Assembly: GCA_002284615.2 (NCBI GenBank)
Contig: MU069839.1
Coordinates: forward strand, 62,792 to 78,774
DNA length: 15,983 nt
Direction: 5' to 3'
From: Dunaliella salina
Taxonomy: Eukaryota > Chlorophyta > Chlorophyceae > Chlamydomonadales > Dunaliellaceae
The notes under the pieces are model-generated. The model was not told the DNA's origin and made no database searches. It saw only the letters and a list, made by a program, of their open reading frames with translations. A program made the translations under genes and the position numbers. This document shows, piece by piece, positions 1 to 8,520 of this stretch (the stretch's first letter is position 1; each line of letters opens with the position of its first letter).

Positions 1-510
1 TCGACAGAGCAGAACATGAAGTGCTAGATAAGTCAAACGAGCGCAAGAAACCAGCAACGTGCGCTAGAAAGTGCAATCAAGCGCTCGACAGAGAAGGACA
101 AGAAGTGCTAGTTGAGGCAAACGAGCGCAAGAAACCAGCAACGTGCGCTAGAAAGTGCAATCAAGCGCTCGACAGAGAAGGACAGGAAGTGNTAGTTGAG
201 GCAAACGAGCGCAAGAAACCAGCAACGTGCGCTAGAAAGTGCAATCAAGCGCTCGACAAAGCAGTACAAGGAGTGCTAGTTACGTCAAACGAGCGCTAGA
301 AAGCATCATCGAGCGCACGAAGCTGCTTACATGCGCGCTGAGGCGTGCTCCGTCGAGCGCTAGAACCTTGCATCCAGCGCACGATTGAGTAACTAGCGCT
401 CGCTTTCAAACGACGTCAAGCGTTAGTTGGTGCCTTCTAGCGCTCGACAGGAGGCCCTGCACCAAGCGCTCGAAGGCTGCAATCGTGCGCTCGAAGATGC
501 GTCTAGCAGA
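1..510. repeat. 84-bp higher-order tandem repeat (satellite-like array)
   Basis: The same 84-bp unit restarts at 37, 121, 205 and 289, nearly identical in the first three copies. Each unit holds four shorter modules, each with a GCGC or GTGC core usually inside AGCGCT, GAGCGC or GCGCTA. Cores fall at 41, 61, 81, 105, then 125, 145, 165, 189 and so on, giving a 20/20/24/20 spacing. The same spacing continues in diverged sequence (293, 313, 333, 357, 377, 396, 420, 440, then about 466 and 487). Because 84 is divisible by three, one frame stays open over 21-299, but it has no ATG and I do not regard it as a gene. The window starts inside the array. One base (192) is undetermined. Confidence 0.9.
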
Positions 511-527
511 AGTGGTTTCCCTGAGTG

Positions 528-543
528 TATATAGCGCTATATA
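528..543. repeat. Perfect 16-bp palindrome with AGCGCT core
   Basis: TATATAGCGCTATATA is its own reverse complement. Its central AGCGCT is the core motif of the neighbouring array, here flanked by TATATA on both sides. It could extrude as a cruciform, bind a symmetric dimer, or be the last array module. No transcript start can be assigned to it. Confidence 0.8.
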
Positions 544-549
544 GCCATG

Positions 550-1050
550 AGGTGAGCACGCAGTTGTGCATATCCAAGCTGTGATCCCCTCTGCGCACCG
601 TCTCCATCATGCCAACTTCCAGGACCACTCCTGTGCCAGCTTTTCCGGGTGGCTAACATTGGCAGGGGCGCCAATCCCTGGGCCGGAGCCAGCTGCCCTC
701 GGTTTTATGCTCAGAAGGCACACATCTTTAAAAGCCATGTGCAATTATGTGCGAGCCATGCCTGCTAAACAAGGCTCCAAGCTCCGGAGTCCAGAGCTTT
801 TTCAGTGGCAGAGTGAAATTGAGATTGCTGTCCATCCCCATTGCAGAACACGGCAGGGTAACCTTGTCATACACAAGAGGAGGTAAATTGTCTGATCAAG
901 AACTGCAGCAAATCGACCCTGGTTTTTGGGTTTCTGACGGCCTCTGGCTTGCGTAGACTTTTTTTTTCTTTTCTTATTGACGATTCTGTTGGCATAAGAA
1001 TTCAGCCTTTGGAGTGTGGTCTAGAGAACAAGGAAAAGAAAAGTTAGAGC
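550..1050. other. No supported gene; possible LINE-type 3' end near 942-978 (+)
   Basis: Open frames here are short and resemble nothing I recognise. Around 942-978 the sequence GGCTTGCGTAGA followed by a T-rich run closely matches 2566-2600, which is the 3' tail of a recognisable non-LTR fragment. This suggests a second 3' end of the same subfamily in plus orientation. How far it extends upstream is unclear. Confidence 0.4.
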
Positions 1051-1051
1051 A

Positions 1052-1096
1052 CCAATTAAGGAAAAGCACCACCCGCTGCACCGCTTGGCCAAACAA
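1052..1096 (-). mobile_element. LINE 3'-end scrap (minus strand)
   Basis: CAATTAAGGAAAAG followed by a CACCGCTT-like stretch matches the reverse complement of the 3' UTR seen next to the clearer copies at about 4557-4610 and 7277-7292. Only the extreme 3' end is visible. No coding part remains next to it. Confidence 0.45.
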
Positions 1097-1110
1097 CCCC
1101 TATGTTTTGG

Positions 1111-1490
1111 CAGGTAAGTTTGCTTGGCCTGTTTGTCAAGTTTGAGGGCAGGGGATGCGCTGTGTGGGCCATGCTGGCCATCTTCTTCTCAGCTACCAAA
1201 CTAAGGGAGCTTCTGGGCCCTTTGCCCTGGGCACTTCGCACGGGGCACTTCGCGCACCGTCCCACCTGTCCCCCCCCCCCAACAGCACACGTTTGCTTGG
1301 TCAAGTTTGTTTGGCCTGCACGTCAAGTTTCAGGGTGGGGGTCGCTGGCCATCTTCTGCTCAGCTGCCAGACAGGGGTGTTCCAGAACTCTCTGCCCATG
1401 GTCTCATCTGCGCCTCTGACATGGCAGGGATGCTTGGGTAACTTTGCTTGGCCTACACGCCGGTTTTTGGGGGGGTGCGCTGGGCAGGCC
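1111..1490 (+). repeat. Imperfect direct repeats, about 100-bp unit, three copies
   Basis: A module beginning AAGTTTGCTTGGCCTG and continuing through GTCAAGTTTGAGGG to GGCCATCTTCTTCTCAGCT occurs at about 1116 and again at about 1303 with roughly 80-85 percent similarity. A shorter third copy starts at about 1440. Spacing is irregular (about 187 and 137 bp). Open frames through it (for example 1155-1550) do not look like a protein family and follow the repeat. Confidence 0.6.
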
Positions 1491-1983
1491 AGGACGGGCA
1501 GGTGTGAACTTAACCGGAAGTCGGCAAGGCTAGAGGCTCGCGCCCCATGAATGGGGCTTCGCCCGAAAAGCTTGTGTGCTTTTGAACAGGATGGACATAG
1601 ACTTTACATATCAGTCTGGTTCAGACAAGGCCTACATTTCTGAATTAATTCATAGTGTGGTACTTATAACGAGTTCCCACCAACGTCCAAAACATGGCGT
1701 GCTTCGTGCCCAGGGGTGTCATTTTGAGTCGATCTAAATAAGGAGACAAAATTGCTGGCTTCCAAATTGAGTTGCTTCAGAGATCAACAGCTAGTGGCAA
1801 CAGAAGGAAATAGTCAACCATACTAGCACCAGGCATGACATTTCCTTTATGCACGTGACCTATGGCTTTTGAAAGTAAGAGTCTACACTGGACAGTATCC
1901 AGCACGCATTAAAGGAAGACACAACAGTCAGCGCTGGCACTGACTGTGAGACTCACCAGTAGCCTAGAAATAAATTTTGAAAA
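1491..1983. other. Unassigned intergenic stretch with one small hairpin
   Basis: No coding region or known element is visible. A short perfect hairpin (GCCCCA, loop TGAA, TGGGGC) lies at 1542-1557. The rest is of mixed composition. The left part of the minus-strand LINE 3' UTR probably lies just left of 1984, but its end cannot be fixed. Confidence 0.5.
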
Positions 1984-3245
1984 CTAGCGAGGATCCGGTG
2001 GGTTGTCCGCCACCCGTCCAGGCGTGCGTTTGACCCAGCCTGTGCCACCAGTTCTGTATTGTTGATATTGTTTAATTGGATGGTGTGTTCAGTGTCGTAA
2101 ATTCTTGTTAAGATTTTCACAGCATGGCAGTGGAGATTTGTTGCCAGTTTGGTTGCCTTTTCTTTAGTTAAACCAAGTCTGCAGAGGGGATCAATTGTGT
2201 ACAGGTTGCAAACAGTTCCAGCAACTCCAATGAGTATTGTATGTAATGCGACTCTGTTATTGTGATGTGTGCCTCGGAGGGTTTTGGTGCGCAGGCTTCC
2301 GATAGTGCTTTTGTGTTGTGTAGACACGCACTTTGTTTTCAGGGGGCTTCTAGGAGGGGGTTTGCTGGGCGCGCGGCGGCGGAGGATGGGAGAAGGAGAG
2401 CCCGGGCGTCCAGAGGCATGGCAAGCAACCCTCCTGATCCCCATTAGATTTATTTTTCTGGTTTTCTCCTAGGTTAGCTGTGTCTGGTGTAGGTTCTGAG
2501 GGCCTTCTGGTGAGGCCTCTAGCTTTCCAGTTAGAGGACCTTCCCTTATGCACACAGCCTTTGGCTTGCGTAGAATTTTCTTTTTTTCTTTTCTTTTGTG
2601 TTGGTTTGGTGCAGTCAGGAGAGTTTGTTCAGGCTTGGTTTTTGGGCAGAATTTGAGTTCAATGAGGTGGATATCTCTGTCTCTAGGATTTAATAGTTTT
2701 GGAGAGCGAGTGGTGTCTCTGCCTTGCATTGGTGGTACAATGATGCCGTTGGTCTGCTTTGTTGTGTGGCAGGAGTTCGTCCTGTAGTATAACCAGCTTG
2801 GAACATTTCTTTGAACTTTATCTGGGACATCTATGCCTTAAGCCCAATGTTTATCCTTGTTACAATCATCCATAGCAACGATGAAAATGCCTGAATCTCC
2901 TTTGCTGATATCTTTAAAACACATGCTGACGGCTTGATGATGGCGATTCATACGCATTTTGTTTGCCTGTAGATGAGCTGCTGTTGCAAGGAGGAGTGCA
3001 TATAGAGAAACTCCAAACATACATTCATGCAGCTCTTGTGTCTTCTTGTGATACTGGTCAGAACCTGGCCAGTCCTTCTGGTTTCGAGTAGAGCTGTCCA
3101 TTTCTCCTCCCCTACTTCCTTGCTTTACTGCTCCCTCTGTGAACACGTAACACATATACTGTCCTTCTGGACTTCATCTTGTCTTCTTGCGACATCACAT
3201 CAGTTTTTTCAGTGTTGTAGAGTTGCCTGTGTCTGTGCTCAACAA
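1984..3245 (-). pseudogene. Decayed LINE ORF C-terminus, copy 1 (minus), with nested insertion
   Basis: Read on the minus strand, this is a broken version of the 4631-6016 ORF in the same domain order. At about 3245-3205 it encodes a version of the K-Y-R-x-x-x-L-Y-N motif. Around 3060-2838 is the zinc-knuckle region, with its Cys/His ligands largely lost, followed by an I-S-K-G segment. At about 2668-2648 is the D-I-H-L-I-E-L-K-F-C core of the nuclease-like domain. From about 2245 leftward is V-A-L-H-T-I-L-I-G-V-A-G and the K-A-T-K-L-A helix. It ends D-N-P-P-D-P-R and a stop at 1984-1986, in a different frame from the upstream part. The aspartate expected in the R-P-D motif appears replaced by Thr. 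Several frameshifts and a plus-strand insertion (about 2285-2600) make this copy dead. Confidence 0.75.
2285..2600 (+). mobile_element. 5'-truncated LINE 3' fragment nested in copy 1 (plus)
   Basis: The plus strand carries an in-frame A-S-N-P-P-D-P-H and stop (stop at 2445-2447), the same C-terminal tail as the copies ending at 3787 (+), 4631 (-) and 7357 (-). A 3' UTR follows, ending in GGCTTGCGTAGA and a T/C-rich tail at about 2566-2600. It interrupts the opposite-strand copy 1 between the codons for its N-Q-H and its V-A-L-H-T-I-L segment. That makes it a later insertion, truncated at the 5' end as is typical of target-primed reverse transcription. No convincing target-site duplication is visible, and the left boundary is approximate. 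Confidence 0.65.
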
Positions 3246-3399
3246 AGGACTTCACGCCGAGCAGCCGACCTTGGCTGAAGGCTTAGATCCCATTGTAACC
3301 TTGTTACCTTACCTGTGGATGAGTGCATCTGAGGAGAGTTCAAGAAGCGCTATCAGGTGCACCACATAAGGGGCAAAGTTGCGGGCCAGTTTGGCCTGT

Positions 3400-3909
3400 A
3401 AATTGCTTGGCATGTTTTTGAACCCCATGAACTTTATGTGAATGAACGCTATGTGCACCTAATAGAAATCAAGTTCTGTGAATACACAACGCTGCAGAGC
3501 AGCAGCATGCAGACCTTCGTAAACTTATTGACGCTAAAGAAGTTACAATTCACCCTATTCTCCTAGGTGTAGGTGGAACTATTTATACTGAGCACACCCT
3601 GAAGCAATTCAAACCACCGGGATTGGATCACCAGCGTGCCACGAAGCTTGCTCAACAACTTCATGCCCATTCTGTACAATATGCCCACAAACTAGTCACC
3701 ACACGCCGCGCTATTGAAAACAGGGATACTTCCCACAGCCTGGTTCTAGAGCCAGGTGCTTCAAGTAACCCTCCAGATCCACATTAGCATTCTCTTTTTC
3801 ATGCCTTGTGGTGTAGAGAGCACACGGCTTTTTTTGAGCCAATTTGTCTCCTTTTCCTTAATTGATGTAGGGAGAGTTTCTCTGCCTACTAGTTTTTCTT
3901 CTTTTTTTC
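3400..3909 (+). pseudogene. 5'-truncated LINE copy 2 (plus): nuclease-like C-terminus and 3' UTR
   Basis: Codons from about 3426 encode P-H-E-L and then V-H-L-I-E-I-K-F-C. A frameshift between about 3480 and 3506 moves the frame. From 3506 the reading is H-A-D-L-R-K-L-I-D, then H-P-I-L-L-G-V-G-G-T-I-Y, then the R-A-T-K-L-A-Q-Q-L helix, ending S-N-P-P-D-P-H with TAG at 3785-3787. The protein and 3' UTR are very close to the minus-strand copy at 7225-8043, including CCTTAATTGATGTAGGGAGA and the terminal CTGCCTACTAGTTTTTC at about 3882-3898. RNase H and the zinc knuckle are absent, so it is 5' truncated and frameshifted. It is a relic of the same subfamily as copy 4. Confidence 0.8.
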
Positions 3910-3911
3910 AA

Positions 3912-4172
3912 TGTAGAGAGTATTTGTTTGGTATTTGAGGATTTTGGCCTTTCCTTTGGAAGATAGATTTCAAGGTCCAAAAGCGTTGCTGATTTTGGGA
4001 TTTGGGATTTGTCAGTAGGTTGTTCGTTTCCGGGCCTTCCAGGCCTCAGGAGGTGTTGCCAATTTGTGTAGCTAAAGGTGGTTGTATAAGCTGCCTTTAG
4101 TTTGTGTGTGTCATGGATTCTTAATTTGATTTTTGCATACTTCCCTTTTTTATGATGAACACCAATCAGCAT
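3912..4172 (-). pseudogene. LINE ORF fragment upstream of the zinc knuckle (minus)
   Basis: The minus strand encodes H-K-L followed by T-T-T-F-S-Y and the downstream W-Q-H-L-L region, which lines up with residues about 118-165 of the 4631-6016 ORF. In another frame it reads K-Y-Q-T-N-T-L-Y-I-E-K-K, matching K-Y-R-S-G-T-L-F-N-Q-K. The fragment stops abruptly where the plus-strand copy 2 ends. Either copy 2 inserted into a longer minus-strand element that includes copy 1, or this is a separate fragment. The K-Y-R motif occurs in both pieces with clear divergence, which favours separate fragments or an old, diverged duplication. Confidence 0.6.
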
Positions 4173-4503
4173 GCATCAAGAAAAGTCCCACCAGCAGCGC
4201 TGACAACTATCAACTTAAATCCATTGAGTCGTCCAAAGCCTTGCTGAATGGGATTTTCATTTTACTACATTTTGTCTAATTTATCCCCAAGTGTGCAGCA
4301 GTAAAATAGCAGACATCACTGCAAAGGAAATGGAATCAATTGGTGGTCTGGCGTCAGGGGGGTGGGCAAAAACATTTTGGGGGGTCGGTGGACCCTCAAG
4401 CTCTCATCTCAGTTTTGAGTAAACTCACAGAGGGGGCTAACTGAGCAAGCGCCCAAATATGCTCCTTTTCTACCTAAACATGCAGTAACTCGCAGCGTCT
4501 TCA
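4173..4503. other. Intergenic stretch with one arm of a distant inverted repeat
   Basis: No gene is visible. AGAGGGGGCTAACTGAG at 4429-4445 is the exact reverse complement of 6436-6452, so two arms face each other across the LINE copy at 4504-6050. A G-rich stretch lies near 4355-4390. Confidence 0.5.
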
Positions 4504-6050
4504 GAAAGAAAAGAAAGAAAAACTACGTAGGCAGTGAAAAAAACACTCCCCACATCAATTAAGGAAAAGAGGATACCTAGGGCCGAGGCACCGTGTAACC
4601 GCTTCACCAAGAGAAAGCAGATGCAAGAAGTCAGTGGGGATCAGGTGGGTTACTGGCAGTAGCCCGTGCCTGATCTTGTTGATGAGAGTTAAAGAAAGTT
4701 TTCTCAATAGCGCGTCTGGTGCTGGCAAGTTTGTAGGCATACAGGACAGAATGAGCATGGAGCTTCCGAGCAAGCTTGGTGGCCTTGTAAGAATCAAGAC
4801 CAAGCTCCTTAAGAGGTTCCAGAGTGTGCGGGGTGTAGATGACACCTCCCACACCTAACAGGATAGTATGGAGGGTGACCTGAGCTGAGGCTCTAGAAAG
4901 ATGACGACAGAGGTCGCGGTGCTGCTGCTTGGAGGCCTCAAGCTGGCTGTTGGGCCGCGTGTTTTCACAGTACTTGACTTCTACAAGGTGGATATGTCTC
5001 TGATCTGGGTGGAGCTGACTGGGGTCACGAGCCTTGGATGTGGGTGGAGTGGCTGTGCCTGGCGCTGAGTCCTCCCTGTTTTCCCCGCGCCCCCCTGCAC
5101 TTCTCAATTCATAACGAGGATTCGACCTAGACGCTCTTTTCAGAGGAACAACCAATAGAGCATCAGGCCGGCTGGAAGTGAGCCTATCCTTACTAGGGAA
5201 GCGGTGTGGGAAAATATATTTAGGGAGGGTCCTATTGGTAGCATGCTCAGGGATCTGTAGGTCTTGCAAGGCAAGACGGTCTGCACTGCCAGTGTCCATG
5301 GAGGCAATACCTGCCCCAAGAGGGCCTTTGCTGATGGCTTTTAGGAGGATTCTGCTGGCAATATTATGTCGCTCAGTTACCATACCAGACATGGTTGAAT
5401 TTTTGCATCCTGACAAGATGTGAAGGGCACTGTCAAGTTCCCCACAGAGGGGGCATTGTAGGCTGGTGGAAATTTTGAAGCGCACCGCGTGTTTCTGATT
5501 GAAGAGGGTACCTGAGCGGTACTTAAAAATGTTTTGCCTCATTTTGAAAGAGAGTGTTGGCATAGTCCAGAAGGCATTACTGATATTTTTGTGGATGTTG
5601 GGGAGTAGACTTTGGTAGAAGGAGTAGTACCCTGTGTTGGTGTTGGCCTTTCCAAGTTTGTGTTTTGAGTGCATGTGCTTCCGTAAAGCATCATGGAGGT
5701 TGGAGAAGTGTCTCAGCTTTACGGCAGGTGGGTTAAGGCGTCTGGAAGCATTTGCATGAGTGCAGGATGTTTCCTCAAAGGCAAGCCAGGTGGTGTCATG
5801 AAAAGGATTGCCTTCAAGGGTTGCACATGGGAAGGTTATGTCTGCAATGGTGTCGTCATTCTGAATGGCCTGATGCTTGGCAATGGCATCTGCGCATTCG
5901 TTGCCGGCAATTCCAGCATGAGATTTAACCTTAAAGAAATGAATAGAAGTAGGTGAGTTGCATATGAGCGTCTTCATTTGATTGGGAAAAATTTGGATTT
6001 CAAATGTAGCAATCATTACAAGCTACCTGGGGATGTGCTTGTACTTGTAG
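4504..6050 (-). mobile_element. Non-LTR retrotransposon (LINE) copy 3, 5'-truncated, minus strand
   Basis: This is the best preserved copy of the family. The 3' end lies at the left: after the stop at 4631 comes a UTR with CCTTAATTGATGTGGGGAG and the terminal CTGCCTACGTAGTTTTTC, then a pyrimidine-rich tail (all read on the minus strand). The same end occurs at about 7225-7290 and, in plus orientation, at about 3858-3909. Coding sequence is recognisable up to about 6016-6050, inside the RNase H domain. Reverse transcriptase and any N-terminal endonuclease are missing, so the copy is 5' truncated. The exact 5' junction could not be placed. Confidence 0.8.
4631..6016 (-). CDS. LINE ORF2-like C-terminus: RNase H end, zinc knuckle, PD-(D/E)XK-like domain
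   Basis: This 461-codon frame is uninterrupted but is only the C-terminal part of a retrotransposon polyprotein. Residues 30-47 carry V-K-S-H-A-G-I-A-G-N-E-C-A-D, the classic last RNase H motif with its Asp at 43. Residues 160-180 hold a K-Y-R-S-G-T-L-F-N-Q-K-H-A-V-R-F block. C188, C191, H199 and C204 form a C-x2-C-x7-H-x4-C knuckle like that of zf-RVT-type elements. Further on, R-P-D (D285) and H-L-V-E-V-K-Y-C (E346, K348) are spaced like the catalytic D and E-x-K of PD-(D/E)XK nucleases, with a low-complexity loop between them. A conserved helical tail follows, with K-A-T-K-L-A at 411-416, ending N-P-P-D-P-H. Related elements with a restriction-like endonuclease behind RNase H (Dualen/RandI) are known from Chlamydomonas. 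Assignment to that clade is inference. The listed start Met is arbitrary because of the 5' truncation. Confidence 0.8.
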   Translation of the reverse strand: MIATFEIQIFPNQMKTLICNSPTSIHFFKVKSHAGIAGNECADAIAKHQAIQNDDTIADITFPCATLEGNPFHDTTWLAFEETSCTHANASRRLNPPAVKLRHFSNLHDALRKHMHSKHKLGKANTNTGYYSFYQSLLPNIHKNISNAFWTMPTLSFKMRQNIFKYRSGTLFNQKHAVRFKISTSLQCPLCGELDSALHILSGCKNSTMSGMVTERHNIASRILLKAISKGPLGAGIASMDTGSADRLALQDLQIPEHATNRTLPKYIFPHRFPSKDRLTSSRPDALLVVPLKRASRSNPRYELRSAGGRGENREDSAPGTATPPTSKARDPSQLHPDQRHIHLVEVKYCENTRPNSQLEASKQQHRDLCRHLSRASAQVTLHTILLGVGGVIYTPHTLEPLKELGLDSYKATKLARKLHAHSVLYAYKLASTRRAIEKTFFNSHQQDQARATASNPPDPH

Positions 6051-7224
6051 GAGTCGCCCTGTGTGCTGAAATATACAGTAATGAACTCACATAGGTCAAG
6101 TAAACCCTAGATCGGTGCTTTTCATGGGAAAATGGCAAAAACTGCCATAAAACACCAAGTACAGAGTCTTTTCACTCCATCTTTCTGCAATGATGTTTTT
6201 TGGGGACAAGGATTCCATACCCTTCAAAATCACCCAATTTGGTGCAGTGGGTGGTCAAATGTAGATTTTTGGTGGTGAAAACTAGGGTTCATGCCGCGGC
6301 TGATTAGATACGCGCCCCGTGTCTGGCTAGTTTGAAACCCTATTTCTACAGGTCTATCAGGAGAACTTAAGCTTGAAACTAGCCCGTCACGGGACACCTA
6401 TGCAAGGCGCATCCAAAAAACACCTGATTTTGGGCCTCAGTTAGCCCCCTCTGGTAAACTCAGGAGACCTTCCCAAAGGGGTTCAACTGGCCTATACGGC
6501 TGGATATGTTCTTTCCCAAATTCATTCATCAAATCTAACCATGTCAGCCATTATTGTTTTATAAATTCTCATGTTCACCAAAAATTCAAAAAAATTTGAG
6601 GTCCCCAGATCATTCTCCTGGCCTCAGATCACCCAAAAGAGGCCCACAGCTCCACCCTGGGACCATTTCTCACATCCAAAATTATGTGTTCGTAACCCAC
6701 ATACGTTATGCTAACATCCTGTGATTAAAAAAATGGAAAATAGGTCGAAATTTAACTTCTTGGCTCCCCCAATGCTGCAATTTTTACAAGGGATATGGCT
6801 GAAATTCTAACCAACCACTTTTCACTCCAATTTTTGCAATGGTGTCATTTTGATGCAAGGAACCCAAACCACAAATAAAACATCCAATTAGGTGCAGACG
6901 GTCCGCAATGGAGATTTGGCAGTAAAAACGCTCGACTCTTGGCGAATCATGATGACTGCAAGGGTCGCACGGCTTTATGCCGGCAATGTTTCATTCAAGT
7001 TTCTGCCCTATCAACTTTTGATGGTAGGATAGAGGCCTACCACAGTGGTAACAGGTGACAGAGGGTCGGGGTTGGATTCCAGAGAGGGAGCCTGAGAAAC
7101 GGCTGTCACATCCAAGAAAGGCAGCGGGCGCGCAGAACACCCAATCCCAACATAAGGAGGTATTGACAATAAAGAACAATACCGGGCATTTTTGTCTGGT
7201 AATTGGAATGTACAACCTAAATAC
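6051..7224. repeat. Old non-coding direct repeat, two copies offset by about 650 bp
   Basis: About 6165-6360 and 6815-7015 align without large gaps at an offset of 650 (658 toward the end). Shared blocks include TTCACTCCA at 6171 and 6821, TGCAATG shortly after, AATTTGGTGCAG at 6236 against AATTAGGTGCAG at 6886, and TAGATTTTTGG against GAGATTTGGCAG. Divergence is high (perhaps 65-70 percent identity). The two could be remnants of LTRs, a dimerised transposon or a local duplication. No coding region is supported here. The inverted-repeat arm at 6436-6452 also lies inside. Confidence 0.5.
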
Positions 7225-8043
7225 CTTAAGAGAAAAAGAAAAAGAAAAACTACGTAGGCAGAGAAATTCTCCCTACATCAATTAAGGAAAAGGAGACACT
7301 TTGGCTCAAAAAAGAGCCGTGTGCCCCCTCCACCGCAAGGTATGAAAAAGAGAATGCTAATGTGGATCTGGAGGGTTACTAGAAGCACCTGGCTCTAGAA
7401 ACTGGCTGTGGGAAGTATTCTTGCTTTCAATAGCGCGGCGTGTGGTGAATAGTTTGTGGGCATATTGGACAGAATGGGCATGAAGTTGTTGAGCAAGCTT
7501 CGTGGCACGCTGGTGATCCAATCCTAGTTGTTTGAATTGCTTCAGGGTATGCTCAGAGTAAATAGTTCCACCTACACCCAAGAGAATAGGGTGAATTGTA
7601 ATAGCTTTAGCGTTAATAAGTTTACAAAGGTCTGCATGCTACTGCTTTGCCGCGTTCAACTGATGCTCTGGCCTTGTGTCTTCACAGAGCTTGATTTCTA
7701 TTAGGCGCACATGGCGTCCATTCGCAAAGAGTTCATGGGGTTGTCTCATGCGGCTAGTTGTGGTGGTCCTTTGTGAAGAGCTGCGCAAAGCGTGATGGGA
7801 ATGGGTAGGAGAAACATGGTTAGAAGTTTGTTTGGCATTAAAATCCCTTGACGAGTGTCCATATTGCCAGTCATATTTCAGAAGCATGCTTGTTTTGAAA
7901 TTAACTGTGAGTTGACGATTGGACAGCCTCCGCAAGTGTTGCCTATTTGCATAGCTATCTACAGCGCTGTATGTGCTTATGTGTTTGCGGCCATGAGGAC
8001 GCATGGTTGCGCATCCGCATGTGGAACATTTGTGCGTTTGCAA
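7225..8043 (-). pseudogene. LINE copy 4 (minus), internally deleted with one nonsense codon
   Basis: Coding runs from about 8043 down to the stop at 7357-7359 in one frame, interrupted by TAG at 7639-7641 where the intact relative has a Gln codon (K-Q-stop-H against K-Q-Q-H). The N-terminal part (about 8000-7855) matches the region before the zinc knuckle: Y-S-A-V-D-S-Y then L-K-Y. It then jumps to the loop before R-L-I-E-I-K-L-C at about 7700-7680, so the zinc knuckle and R-P-D segment are deleted or unrecognisable. The end, H-P-I-L-L-G-V-G-G-T-I-Y through S-N-P-P-D-P-H, is close to copy 2. Its 3' UTR ends with the CTACGTAG block at 7249-7256 and a long CT-rich tail (minus-strand sense). The E-x-K pair is retained. 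Confidence 0.8.
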
Positions 8044-8201
8044 AGGAGATCAGTTGTTTCTCAGGATGATAGCAGGGTAGATCAGGTGTGTGCGGATGCA
8101 TAAAACATGAAGGCATGCGTGTGTGTGTGTTGTAAAAGGCTGCATGGCCACCAGCCAGCGCGTGTCAGCTCGGCACAGCAAGTGATTATCACCCACTTTT
8201 A

Positions 8202-8520
8202 TGGCGAATATCAGTTATGATTTCCTCTGCGGGCACCAAATCTCAAAAACCGGGAAAACCGAGAAACTGGAGCCAAATTAAAATATGAGTATGCAGTTAT
8301 GCTTTTTGGCACAGTTCTGACCAAAGTCGTTTTGGGGCTCTCCGCGGCCCACTGCGGCCGTATTCCAACGTTTGCCGCACATGCACTTTGATTTCCCCGT
8401 TTTTTTTTCCGGTTTAAAAGAAGGAATTTATATTTGAAATCTCGGTCCATTGAGGCTTCCCCGGTTTTCCCGGTTTTTAGACTTGAATACACCAAGGGAA
8501 ATCATAAATGATATTCGCCA
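8202..8520. mobile_element. MITE-like element with inverted termini and TA flanks
   Basis: The left end TGGCGAATATCAGTTATGATTT and the reverse complement of the right end agree except for one base over about 24 bp. After about 20 diverged bases a second matching block, AAAAACCGGGAAAACCG, appears in both arms. The element is 319 bp, AT-flanked and followed on each side by TA (8200-8201 and 8521-8522), which fits a TA target duplication as in Tc1/mariner-like MITEs. It has no plausible coding capacity: the minus-strand open frame over 8211-8495 follows the inverted repeat. It ends 231 bp before the proposed ATE1 start codon, so it lies in or near the promoter. Confidence 0.8.

Noticed and set aside
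21..299. 92-codon repetitive open frame
   Set aside because: It has no ATG, follows an 84-bp repeat divisible by three, and loses its frame as soon as the array diverges.
1..510. CRISPR-like array
   Set aside because: There are no unique spacers between identical repeats. The whole 84-bp unit is repeated and the genome is eukaryotic.
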